A stretch of DNA of 10,563 bases from an uncultured Dorea sp. (lineage in GTDB: Bacteria > Bacillota > Clostridia > Lachnospirales > Lachnospiraceae): positions 6,017 to 16,579 of the forward strand of contig CAJTUQ010000018.1 in the NCBI GenBank assembly GCA_910579335.1. The letters are read 5' to 3'. A model generated the notes under the pieces. That model was given only the letters and a program-made list of their open reading frames with translations. It was not told the DNA's origin and ran no database searches. Of this stretch, positions 1 through 7,081 are shown in pieces (the first letter of the stretch is position 1; the number at the start of each line of letters is the position of its first letter). A program made the position numbers and the translations under genes.

Positions 1-1081
1 TCATCTTTAAAAGCAGGATGACAATTACACTTATGACACAGACTGCCGCCAACACTCCAAAATACGCCATGACATAGGACAGCGCAAAGCTTGAGTTATC
101 CGGGAGCGTACCGGAATACTCGGAAAAATCCGCCCCTTTTCCGATAATCCTGCTTCCCTCCAAAAGCTTTTTCAGCGCATGGAACTGATAGCCCTCCTCC
201 GCCGCATACCTTGACGGAGCAAGCATAATCTTTAATCTTGCCGCCTGATATTGGGAGCCGGCTTTCAGTATCATAAAGATCCCGGCACCTGATAAAGATA
301 ACGCCACACCCCAAATTACGGCAAGTGTTCTTTTAACCTGCACCCGGAAGTACCCCTTATACACCGCAACCGACAAGATAACTATCCATACCGGAATCAG
401 TATGACAAACTCCGCTGTGCGGAACATAAGCTGTGCGGCAGCGACGGGAACCATCCAGAGCATTCCCTTTATAAGCCCCTGATACCCTTGCCCGCAATAG
501 CTGTATAAAATTGCACAGTACAGCGGGACAAGCAAGAGCGTCAGACGGTTTCCATTCACCGTCATTCCAAACAGATTCAAAAACCCTGCCGCACCATTGA
601 CGGTCGTTCCAAAAAGTACATTTCCCATAAAAAGCAGTATCATATACGCTGCCAAAAGCCATTTCGCCCTGTGTGCAATCCTTGTATAATCAAGATAACA
701 GACTCCTATCATCACAACGTAGCCGACCGTCATATACAGCAAATGGCTCGCCGCATACAAAAAAGGCATGTCTTTCTGGCTGATGCCGGTATCGAGCGCA
801 TATAACAAACCAACACCAAATAAACTGATTAGCCCAATCCCGATAATCAGCCGCCAATTCATCTTCGGCCTGTGCACCCTATCCATCATAACTCCCACCT
901 CTACCGGATCGCCCATCTCCCGTACTGCCATCTCCTCCGCCTCGCGCTCTGTCATTCCCTGCGCCATAAAGTCCGTTTTCTGCTCCTCTATATGTGCTTC
1001 CAGTTCCCTTGTTATAAGAGGCAGCGCTTTTTTATAACGAATCTGTCCGGACAAAAGCTCCATATAATTACGCCTGTCCAT
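1..1081 (-). CDS. Permease-prefix-domain SEDS-like membrane protein, paralog 1 (3' end outside window)
   Basis: Open for 360 codons from ATG at 1081 to the window edge, so the C-terminus is missing. A GGGGAG ribosome binding site precedes the start. Residues 1-76 form a charged cytoplasmic permease-prefix domain (LLSGQIR, RELEAHIEEQK, EMGDPVEVG). About 58 of the first 78 residues are identical to the gene at 1447-2763. Hydrophobic membrane segments follow. A SEDS (FtsW/RodA/SpoVE) signature is recognisable: VNGA near residues 161-164 followed by GFLNLFG, and PDNSSFALSYVMAYFG near 326-342, which resembles the FtsW loop PEAHTDFIFS. The tryptophan of NGAxxW is Phe167 here and the catalytic Asp of TDF is Ser331, so glycosyltransferase activity is unlikely. 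The start overlaps the end of the PadR gene by 14 bases, implying translational coupling. The SEDS assignment comes from motif reading only. Function unknown. Confidence 0.8.
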   Translation of the reverse strand, partial: MDRRNYMELLSGQIRYKKALPLITRELEAHIEEQKTDFMAQGMTEREAEEMAVREMGDPVEVGVMMDRVHRPKMNWRLIIGIGLISLFGVGLLYALDTGISQKDMPFLYAASHLLYMTVGYVVMIGVCYLDYTRIAHRAKWLLAAYMILLFMGNVLFGTTVNGAAGFLNLFGMTVNGNRLTLLLVPLYCAILYSYCGQGYQGLIKGMLWMVPVAAAQLMFRTAEFVILIPVWIVILSVAVYKGYFRVQVKRTLAVIWGVALSLSGAGIFMILKAGSQYQAARLKIMLAPSRYAAEEGYQFHALKKLLEGSRIIGKGADFSEYSGTLPDNSSFALSYVMAYFGVLAAVCVISVIVILLLKM

Positions 1082-1430
1082 AACACTCTCCCCTTTCCTC
1101 TTTCCCCGCCATTCCCATGACATTCACTACTGCACGGGAATACTCCTTCCATTCCTCCGCCTTTACTTTTAACTGTTTTTTTCCTGCTTTCGTAAGATGA
1201 TAGTACTTGCGTACTTTCCCTGCCGCTTCCTGTTCGTAGGCATCCAAAAAGCCTTTTTCTTCCATAGAATGCAGAAGCGGATAGAGCGTGCCCGCCTTAA
1301 GCTCAAATACATTCTGGGATTTATCCCTCAGAGTGTCAATCATCTCATACCCGTACATATCCTTCTCCGACAAGAGTCGCAATATCAACATCGACGTACT
1401 CCCTGAAACCAAACTTTTATCAACCGCCAT
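1068..1430 (-). CDS. PadR-family transcriptional regulator
   Basis: 120-residue protein with the PadR winged-helix pattern: MLILRLLSEKDMYGYEMIDTL in the N-terminal helices, then FELKAGTLYPLLHSMEEKGFL (recognition helix and start of the wing) and KVRKYYHLTKAGKKQL. A short C-terminal helix (about residues 90-120) would form the dimer arm, as in the small PadR-s2 subfamily. The start is supported by AAAGGAGG about nine bases upstream. The gene sits 16 bases after one SEDS-like gene and overlaps the next by 14 bases, so it is co-transcribed with the ABC transporter. By analogy with LmrR-type PadR proteins next to transporters, it probably represses its own operon through the inverted repeat at 5439-5492; this is inference. 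The inducing ligand is unknown. Confidence 0.95.
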   Translation of the reverse strand: MAVDKSLVSGSTSMLILRLLSEKDMYGYEMIDTLRDKSQNVFELKAGTLYPLLHSMEEKGFLDAYEQEAAGKVRKYYHLTKAGKKQLKVKAEEWKEYSRAVVNVMGMAGKEERGECYGQA

Positions 1431-1446
1431 CTTTCATTTCCTCCTT

Positions 1447-2763
1447 TTACGTTTCCGATATATTCTGATACCGGTAAATACTCAATACGACTCCCATCAA
1501 CACGTAGGTAACCATCACTTCCCTGCCTCCGACACTAAATGGACAATAGATCTGTTCCGGCATAATTACCCCCGCATTTGCCAGCACATATCCGGCTCCA
1601 TGCAGAAGAAGCAGCAGGCCGCAGCCAATTCCGGTAACCCTTCCCAGCTTGTTTTTCTGCTTTACCGCCATAGATATCAATTTTAAGAGCAGGGCTGCAA
1701 TTACCAGAACCACCGCCGCAAATGCAAACGTGCCAAAACACATTGCCGTATATGTCAGCACAAATTCATTTCCCGCGGTGAACACTCCGGAAAGCTCTAA
1801 AAACCTATAGGAGTCCTTCATTGCTTCCCCCGCACTTCCAATGGCGCGACTGCCTTCCACCAGCCCCTGTACAATATCTCTGCATCGAAGCATAAACTCT
1901 TCGTATTCCTTTGACGAGAAGGCTCCCTGTACAAATCTTTCAGACGACAGGATTCCTGCGCACAAAAGCACTGTCGCCCCCCAGATGCCTGCTATCGCTC
2001 TTTTCACCGGTATCCGGAACATACCGCTATAAACCGCATAGGAGAGAACCGCTGCCAGTATCAGCAGAAACAGCAAAAGCTCCAGCCTATTGCTATAAAA
2101 GAGCAGAGGCGCCGCAATCGGCATCATCCATGCCGCTCCCTTCAACAGCCCTGATACCCCTTCCCCCCGATAACTGTAAAGCACGCCGCAGTATAATGGT
2201 ACAAACAGAAAAGGCATTATCCACAATGCGTTCAAAACTATCTCGTCCAAAACATCTTCCATACCCGGCGTAGGGGTTAAAAAACAGACAATCGCCGTCA
2301 GCACGCCGCAGTATGCAAGCATGATTCTCTTTGCTTTTGCGGCAAACCAGGTATAGTCCATATAGCAAATACCTACCATGCATAAAAAACCGGCCGCCGT
2401 ATAAAACAGATACCTTTTCGTATAATTGAGGACACATTCTGCGGCCCGCCCTTCTCCCCCGGCCAGCCAGTTGTTCAGATAATACCATGCACCAAACCCC
2501 GCCGCACTGATAAACCCTATCAGAAATATCAACGGCCAGTTCATCTTCGGCCTGTGAATCCCATCCATCATAATTCCCACCTCTACCGGGTCGCCCATCT
2601 CCTTAACCGCCAGTTCCTCCGCCTCACACTCGGACATACCCTCTGCCAAAAAGTCCTTCTTCTGCTCTTCGATATGCATCTCCAGCTCCCTTGTCACAAA
2701 AGGAAGCGCTCTTTTACAGCGTATCTGTCCGGATAAAAGTCCTATGTACTCTTTTCTGTCCAT
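1447..2763 (-). CDS. Permease-prefix-domain SEDS-like (FtsW/RodA/SpoVE-fold) membrane protein, paralog 2
   Basis: 438 residues. The ATG at 2763 is chosen over the in-frame ATG at 2772: AGGAGG (2774-2779) lies ten bases from the former but only one from the latter, and the paralog also begins MDR. Residues 1-76 are the permease-prefix domain. About ten membrane segments follow. The C-terminus is clearly SEDS-like: ANAGVIMPEQIYCPFSVGG (about 395-413) then a helix ending LSIYRYQN matches the FtsW/RodA pattern NVG..P....PF.S.GG. Upstream, TAGNEFVLTYTAMCFG corresponds to the FtsW loop TDFIFS..GEE.G; Glu333 occupies the place of the catalytic Asp. No NGAxxW or QPD motif is seen. It could therefore be a non-catalytic SEDS relative, perhaps sensing or binding lipid-linked wall precursors (inference). 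It lies 68 bases after the ATPase gene. Confidence 0.9.
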   Translation of the reverse strand: MDRKEYIGLLSGQIRCKRALPFVTRELEMHIEEQKKDFLAEGMSECEAEELAVKEMGDPVEVGIMMDGIHRPKMNWPLIFLIGFISAAGFGAWYYLNNWLAGGEGRAAECVLNYTKRYLFYTAAGFLCMVGICYMDYTWFAAKAKRIMLAYCGVLTAIVCFLTPTPGMEDVLDEIVLNALWIMPFLFVPLYCGVLYSYRGEGVSGLLKGAAWMMPIAAPLLFYSNRLELLLFLLILAAVLSYAVYSGMFRIPVKRAIAGIWGATVLLCAGILSSERFVQGAFSSKEYEEFMLRCRDIVQGLVEGSRAIGSAGEAMKDSYRFLELSGVFTAGNEFVLTYTAMCFGTFAFAAVVLVIAALLLKLISMAVKQKNKLGRVTGIGCGLLLLLHGAGYVLANAGVIMPEQIYCPFSVGGREVMVTYVLMGVVLSIYRYQNISET

Positions 2764-2773
2764 CTCTACCATC

Positions 2774-2779
2774 CCTCCT
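2774..2779 (-). promoter_or_regulatory. Ribosome binding site deciding the start of the SEDS-like paralog 2
   Basis: AGGAGG on the minus strand, ten bases from ATG 2763 and one base from ATG 2772. The spacing selects 2763. Confidence 0.8.
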
Positions 2780-2831
2780 GCAGCATAATATTTTCAGCCT
2801 CGGCATTCCTTGGCCTCTAAACACTTTCCGC

Positions 2832-3557
2832 TTACAATTCAATCATTCTTTCTATAATTTCCCTGTAAAAACTATCTGTGTCCGATTTCTTTTCCATCTG
2901 CCCCATGATACCTCCGTCTTTGAGCAGGACGATTCTCTCGCAATAACTTGCCATCTGCGGGTCATGGGTCACCATGATAACTGTTTTCCCAAACTCCTTA
3001 TGAATCCTTTCCAGTGCGTCTATCACAATCTTCCCTGACTTAGAATCCAGATTGCCGGTAGGCTCATCTGCAAAGATGACTCGCGGGTCATTCATCAGCG
3101 CCCTGCATATAGCCGTTCTCTGGCGCTCCCCTCCCGACAATTCATCCGGCATCTTCTGTTCAAGCCCATCTATCTTGAACTTGCTTATAAGCGACTCGGC
3201 CTTTTCCTCTCCCGCTTTATCGGCACATTTACTGATAAGAAGCGGCAGCATCACATTCTCCAGAACATTTAAGCTGTCCATCAGGAAAAATTCCTGAAAA
3301 ATAAAACCAAGCTCCTCCCTCCGGATTTTCGCCGCTTCTTTGTTGGAAAAACTGTCTGCATCCTTCTTTTCATAAAAAAACTTTCCTTTTGTCATAGGTT
3401 CAATCATACCCATAATTTTTAACAGTGTCGTCTTCCCGCTCCCGGACTTCCCCATAATACCGACAAATTCTCCCTCGCGTACCGTCAGGGTAATGTTTTC
3501 AAGCACTTTTGTATTTCCATAATCTTTCATCACATTTTCCAATTTTATCAATTCCAT
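2832..3557 (-). CDS. ABC transporter ATP-binding protein (BceA/LolD/MacB-like)
   Basis: 241-residue nucleotide-binding subunit with all canonical motifs: Walker A GKSGSGKT (36-43), Q-loop FIFQEF (Gln88), signature LSGGERQR (140-147), Walker B VIFADEPTG (160-168), D-loop Asp171 and H-loop MVTHD (His198). The DEPTGNLDSKSG stretch and the length are typical of ATPases that partner FtsX-type permeases, the family that includes BceA. Its start overlaps the end of the permease gene by ten bases, and a GAGAGGTGAT ribosome binding site lies inside the permease's last codons, so the two products are surely a complex. Transporters of this type act in peptide-antibiotic detoxification or mechanotransmission rather than bulk transport; the substrate cannot be read here. 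No BceRS-type two-component system is in the window. Confidence 0.97.
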   Translation of the reverse strand: MELIKLENVMKDYGNTKVLENITLTVREGEFVGIMGKSGSGKTTLLKIMGMIEPMTKGKFFYEKKDADSFSNKEAAKIRREELGFIFQEFFLMDSLNVLENVMLPLLISKCADKAGEEKAESLISKFKIDGLEQKMPDELSGGERQRTAICRALMNDPRVIFADEPTGNLDSKSGKIVIDALERIHKEFGKTVIMVTHDPQMASYCERIVLLKDGGIMGQMEKKSDTDSFYREIIERMIEL

Positions 3558-5422
3558 ATCATCACCTCTCTTTTGTCCGGCCTGTTTCTAACTAAATGAT
3601 AGCCATAGCCTGTCATGCCGGCAATAAAACATCCCTGAGTAAAAATCAATGCTATAAACAGCAGTATAATCTTTTCGGTTTCCAAAATGTTTTCCACGCC
3701 TAGTATCCCTATCAATACCAAAGTACCGGCAGCAATCGATAAAACAAAAGGTATTTTCATACAGATAGAAAGTTCGCCCTTAATATTGCTCTTAATCTCC
3801 CTATCGTCCATTCCAAGCCTGCCTAAGAAGCTGTATTTCCCTCTTAATATCGGTATCTCCGACCACACCTTGACTGCAAGCACTGTCATATTGCCGATAA
3901 TCAAAAAGATTCCCATACATATGTAAAAAGTCAGTGACATCATATCCTCCTTCCGGTCTTCTAACATTAGTTCCTCTTTGGAATAAAACAACGCTGCGTC
4001 AAAGGACTGCGCTGTATCTTTCAAATACTCTTCCGATTGCACGCTGTATTCTTCTACCCGCTGTGTCACAAGAGACATAGAGCCCCACATCCGCCGCATC
4101 GCATCATAATCCGTATCATTTAAAATCAGCACGCCTATACTCTCCCGCTGATTCGCCACAAACAATATTTGGTTCATCTGTGCTTTGGCGGTAAACCATT
4201 CTGCTTGCCCGGCCGTCTCCAAACATACCCGTCCCGACGGCAGCAGGATATCCTCGTCCTCCTTGTCTTTCTGCAGGATGCCGATAACCTCTCCCGGCCG
4301 AAGCTCCTCCTCTTTCCCCGCTAACTTCCAAAAAGCCGATGCCGGCATACCGATATATTCTCCTTCCTCCAAACTCGTAATGAAAATACAAGGATACACA
4401 TCCACTTCTTTTCCCTCCGGCTTGATTTCTAAAAGAAGGCTTTCCGTCTGCCCTTCCTCCACCGCATACACATAATCAAACGGATATTTCCACAGGTAGC
4501 GGGAATCCGTATCTCCAAATTCCACAATATTGATATTGATAAATACCAATACCACAAAATTTATCACAAAGCTTAGCAGCATAATATTTTTATTGTCTGC
4601 AAACCGGTAATACATATTTTTTATTCTCAGCAGATGTTTAAAGTACCACCTCTCCCGTCTGCCAAGCAGATAAAGTAAAAGACTTCCAAAATAAGTAAAA
4701 CATAAAAACAGGCCCGAAAGGACAATGAAAAGCCCATATTTCATCTTTACGTAAGGAACCGTATTCTTACTTGCCAGAACGACATAGGCTGCCGCAAAGC
4801 ATACCGCCGAACAAAACGTGCCTGCTATACTTTCTTTTATAGAAGGAAGCCTGCCCTTTTTCCGGTCATACCGCATAAGCGAAGAAAGAGAGTTTCCCTG
4901 CAGATATACTACATTCATAAAAACTGCCGCCGCATACACCATCAACATATAACAAAAAGTTTTCAAAACAATTCCGGCATACATCCTTAAGTCCAAGTCC
5001 ATACGGATTTTCTCAGCGAGAATCAGCCTCCTTACAAAGAAGAGAAAGGCTGTTCCAAACACACTCCCGATTATATAAGAAAACATACTTATCAATCCGT
5101 ATTCCATGAGTATCATTCGGATAATGCTCCCTTTCCCTGCGCCAAGCACCATGAAAGTCCCATAGTCCCTGATTCTTTTCCTGCTGTAATTATTCACCGT
5201 ATATAAAATCAACATGACGCCGATAAACAGCAGCACGTAGATATACAAATGAGCAGAAATGCCAAGAGAAGACGTAAGGATTTCCTCATCGCTCATGGCG
5301 TTTAAAAACATATCCTTAATTCCTACAAATAAAAACAGCGCTGCCGTAACCAGGATCGAACTTAAAAAGCAAGGCAGGAAACTCCATACATTACTTTTGA
5401 ATATTTTGACTGTAATCTTCAT
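3548..5422 (-). CDS. FtsX/BceB-like ABC transporter permease
   Basis: 624 residues, close to the usual BceB length (about 650). The layout is BceB-like: TM1 near residues 12-33, then an FtsX core block (about 58-160) with three membrane segments, a further set to about residue 310, a large soluble extracytoplasmic domain (about 315-520, starting VEFGDTDSRYLWKYPFDYVYAV), and three C-terminal membrane segments. The phrase YSRKRIRDYGTFMVLGAGKGSIIRMILMEYG is the FtsX coupling-helix region that contacts the ATPase; KYSFLGRLGMDDREIKSNIKGE is its C-terminal counterpart. The extracytoplasmic domain would be the ligand-sensing part. This is the first gene of the five-gene operon, started by ATG at 5422 with AGGAGG at 5434-5439. 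The ligand is unknown; family membership suggests a cell-wall-active peptide or lipid II-cycle signal. Confidence 0.93.
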   Translation of the reverse strand: MKITVKIFKSNVWSFLPCFLSSILVTAALFLFVGIKDMFLNAMSDEEILTSSLGISAHLYIYVLLFIGVMLILYTVNNYSRKRIRDYGTFMVLGAGKGSIIRMILMEYGLISMFSYIIGSVFGTAFLFFVRRLILAEKIRMDLDLRMYAGIVLKTFCYMLMVYAAAVFMNVVYLQGNSLSSLMRYDRKKGRLPSIKESIAGTFCSAVCFAAAYVVLASKNTVPYVKMKYGLFIVLSGLFLCFTYFGSLLLYLLGRRERWYFKHLLRIKNMYYRFADNKNIMLLSFVINFVVLVFININIVEFGDTDSRYLWKYPFDYVYAVEEGQTESLLLEIKPEGKEVDVYPCIFITSLEEGEYIGMPASAFWKLAGKEEELRPGEVIGILQKDKEDEDILLPSGRVCLETAGQAEWFTAKAQMNQILFVANQRESIGVLILNDTDYDAMRRMWGSMSLVTQRVEEYSVQSEEYLKDTAQSFDAALFYSKEELMLEDRKEDMMSLTFYICMGIFLIIGNMTVLAVKVWSEIPILRGKYSFLGRLGMDDREIKSNIKGELSICMKIPFVLSIAAGTLVLIGILGVENILETEKIILLFIALIFTQGCFIAGMTGYGYHLVRNRPDKREVMIWN

Positions 5423-5438
5423 CCTGACTTTCGCCTCC

Positions 5439-5492
5439 TATGTAGACAATCTATATATCGGTTATCTACATTATATATAGATTGTCTACATA
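5439..5492 (-). promoter_or_regulatory. Operator: perfect 20-bp inverted repeat over the ABC/PadR/SEDS operon promoter
   Basis: Arms 5439-5458 and 5473-5492 are exact reverse complements separated by 14 bases. Each arm itself contains a smaller dyad TAGA-N3-TCTA (centres 5448 and 5483, 35 bases apart), so there are probably two dimer sites. A further half-site TATCTACAT (5463-5471) in the spacer resembles TGTCTACAT (5483-5491), 20 bases away. The right arm fills the -35/-10 spacer and part of the -10; the left arm touches the ribosome binding site. The predicted transcription start is inside the spacer, so the full repeat is not transcribed and cannot act as an RNA hairpin. The likely ligand is the PadR protein encoded in the same operon (inference); the site is not the textbook ATGT-N8-ACAT PadR operator. 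Confidence 0.8.
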
Positions 5493-5498
5493 TGTCAA
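5470..5498 (-). promoter_or_regulatory. Consensus sigma-A promoter of the ABC/SEDS/PadR operon
   Basis: On the minus strand TTGACA (5498-5493) and TATAAT (5475-5470) are separated by 17 bases; both hexamers match consensus perfectly. The predicted start of transcription is near 5463, giving a leader of about 40 bases before ATG 5422. So strong a core promoter covered by an operator implies tight repression that is relieved on demand. Confidence 0.9.
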
Positions 5499-5582
5499 TA
5501 CCAAACAGATATTATTTTATAAACAGTCTTACTATCCTTGCTCGTCTATATTATACATTTCTTACGTATACCTCTTCTTTTA

Positions 5583-5650
5583 TGCATTATAATTGTATAT
5601 TTCGTATATTTTTTAATATTTATCATTTTTTTATTGCATAATTATAAAAT
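5583..5650. promoter_or_regulatory. AT-rich divergent intergenic region with candidate ArgR-type sites
   Basis: The 305 bases between the permease and argG starts hold two diverging promoters and little else. In its argG half, two related AT-rich elements occur: TGCATTATAATTGTATA at 5583-5599 and TGCATAATTATAAAAT at 5635-5650, the second over the argG -35 region. GTATA/TATAC words recur (5552, 5566, 5595, 5604). They faintly resemble ARG boxes, which would fit an arginine biosynthesis gene, but low sequence complexity makes chance similarity likely. No T-box, riboswitch or terminator was recognised. Confidence 0.3.
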
Positions 5651-5662
5651 GTAGTGTATAGT
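5634..5662 (+). promoter_or_regulatory. Probable argG promoter
   Basis: TTGCAT (5634-5639) and TATAGT (5657-5662) with a 17-base spacer. The -10 matches consensus in five of six positions, the -35 in three. The predicted start near 5669 gives a leader of about 59 bases to argG. Confidence 0.55.
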
Positions 5663-5713
5663 ATTCCTTGCGGTTAAGAAAAATATTTTCATGAAATAAA
5701 TTGTATATGATAC

Positions 5714-5719
5714 AGGAGG
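5714..5719 (+). promoter_or_regulatory. Ribosome binding site of argG
   Basis: AGGAGG eight bases before ATG 5728. It decides the start in favour of 5728 over an in-frame TTG at 5701, which has no such signal. Confidence 0.9.
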
Positions 5720-5727
5720 ACTTTAAG

Positions 5728-6951
5728 ATGAAAGAAAAAGTTGTATTGGCATATTCCGGCGGGCTCGACACTACCGCCATCATTCCGTGGTTAAAAGAGA
5801 ATTTTGATTATGAGGTTATCTGCTGCTGCGTTGACTGCGGACAGGGAGAAGAGCTCGAAGGACTTGAAGAACGGGCAAAGCTGTCCGGAGCTTCTAAATT
5901 ATACATCGAAGACGTAGTCGACGATTTCTGCGACAACTATATCGTTCCATGCATACAGGGCCATGCAATCTACGAAAACAAATACCTGCTCGGAACCTCT
6001 ATGGCCCGTCCGGCTATTGCCAAGCGCCTTGTCGAGATTGCAAGGAAGGAAGGCGCTACCGCTATCTGCCACGGTGCTACCGGCAAGGGAAATGACCAGA
6101 TACGTTTTGAACTTGGAATCAAAGCTCTGGCTCCGGATATCAAGATTATCGCTCCGTGGCGCATGACAGACGTATGGACAATGCAGTCCCGCGAAGACGA
6201 GATTGCCTACTGCAAGGCACACGGCATCAATCTTCCTTTCGACGCCAGCCACAGTTACAGCCGTGACCGCAATCTCTGGCATATCAGCCATGAGGGGCTT
6301 GAGCTTGAAGATCCGTCTATCGAACCGAATTATGAACATCTTCTTGTTATGAGTGTTTCGCCCGAAAAGGCTCCGGATACGGCGGAATATGTAACGATGA
6401 CATTTGAAAAAGGTATTCCAAAGAGTATAAACGGCGAAGAGATGAAGGTTTCCGACATTATCCGCAAGCTGAATGAACTTGGCGGAAAGCATGGCATCGG
6501 AATCTGTGATATCGTGGAAAACCGCGTAGTAGGCATGAAATCCCGCGGCATCTACGAGACGCCCGGCGGAACGATTCTTTACGAGGCGCACCAGCAGCTT
6601 GAAGAATTGGTGCTGGACCGCGCTACATATGAAGTAAAAGAAGAGATGGGCAACAAGCTTTCTCAGATTTTATACGAGGGCAAATGGTTCACTCCGCTGC
6701 GCGAGGCTGTTCAGGCATTTATCGAGAGTACGCAGGCTTACGTGACAGGAGAAGTAAAATTCAAGCTTTATAAGGGAAACATTATAAAAGCCGGAACGAC
6801 CTCCCCGTATTCACTGTACAGCGAATCGCTTGCAAGCTTTACGACAGGAGAGCTTTATGACCACCACGACGCCGATGGCTTCATCAACCTGTTTGGCCTG
6901 CCGCTTAAAGTACGCGCCATGAAAATGCAGGAAGCGGGAAAAAATAAATAA
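5728..6951 (+). CDS. argG: Argininosuccinate synthase
   Basis: 407 residues, the usual length. The enzyme joins citrulline and aspartate using ATP to make argininosuccinate, the penultimate step of arginine synthesis, in the cytosol. The P-loop pyrophosphatase motif AYSGGLDTT is at residues 8-16. Other family landmarks are YLLGTSMARPAIAK (86-99), the nucleotide/citrulline-binding HGATGKGNDQIRFE (from 115), APWR, LWHISHEGLELEDP and YEAHQQLEEL. The start at 5728 has an ideal AGGAGG site. The gene is divergent from the ABC operon and isolated: argH, often the next gene, is absent, and an IS remnant begins 25 bases after the stop. No terminator of its own was found before the IS. Regulation by ArgR is plausible but not shown. 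Confidence 0.98.
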   Translation: MKEKVVLAYSGGLDTTAIIPWLKENFDYEVICCCVDCGQGEELEGLEERAKLSGASKLYIEDVVDDFCDNYIVPCIQGHAIYENKYLLGTSMARPAIAKRLVEIARKEGATAICHGATGKGNDQIRFELGIKALAPDIKIIAPWRMTDVWTMQSREDEIAYCKAHGINLPFDASHSYSRDRNLWHISHEGLELEDPSIEPNYEHLLVMSVSPEKAPDTAEYVTMTFEKGIPKSINGEEMKVSDIIRKLNELGGKHGIGICDIVENRVVGMKSRGIYETPGGTILYEAHQQLEELVLDRATYEVKEEMGNKLSQILYEGKWFTPLREAVQAFIESTQAYVTGEVKFKLYKGNIIKAGTTSPYSLYSESLASFTTGELYDHHDADGFINLFGLPLKVRAMKMQEAGKNK

Positions 6952-6976
6952 CAATGATAAAAAACACCTAAACTTT

Positions 6977-7000
6977 TGAACTGACCCCCAAAAGTTAGAC
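6977..7000 (+). repeat. IS left terminal inverted repeat
   Basis: Starts TGAACTGACCCCC and ends AAAGTTAGAC. It pairs with 7709-7732 at 20 of 24 positions. An adjacent T (6976) also pairs with A 7733, so the true end may be one base further out. Confidence 0.85.
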
Positions 7001-7032
7001 CAAAATCTAACGATTGGAGGTCAGTTTGTTTT

Positions 7033-7081
7033 ATGGCTAAATACAGCTTTGAGTTTAAGAAACAGATAATGAAAGAGCCGC
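7033..7081 (+). pseudogene. IS3-family orfA remnant (first about 16 codons)
   Basis: ATG at 7033, preceded by TTGGAGG (7014-7020), begins MAKYSFEFKKQIMKEP, a typical IS3 orfA N-terminus that would lead into the helix-turn-helix. After about base 7080 the orfB sequence starts in a different frame, so the orfA frame reads nonsense and stops near 7195. The helix-turn-helix and leucine zipper are gone. Confidence 0.8.

Noticed and set aside
2554..2736. Plus-strand frames at 872-1120 and 2554-2736 that resemble each other
   Set aside because: Their similarity simply mirrors the duplicated permease-prefix domain coded on the minus strand.
2764..2831. Weak dyad (GGCC/GGC words) between the ATPase and SEDS-like genes as a terminator
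   Set aside because: The pairing is imperfect and there is no T-run, so no terminator is supported; the genes appear co-transcribed.
5439..5492. Inverted repeat as an RNA hairpin, attenuator or terminator
   Set aside because: The predicted transcription start (about 5463) is inside the repeat's spacer, so only the left arm is transcribed; a DNA operator is the better reading.
5701..5727. Upstream TTG start for argG (nine extra codons)
   Set aside because: AGGAGG at 5714-5719 sits inside this extension with ideal spacing to ATG 5728, and the protein from 5728 matches the usual ArgG N-terminus.
5899..6591. 230-codon open frame antisense to argG
   Set aside because: It lies entirely inside the well-supported argG coding sequence, has no ribosome binding site and shows no recognisable protein motif; it is a codon-bias shadow.
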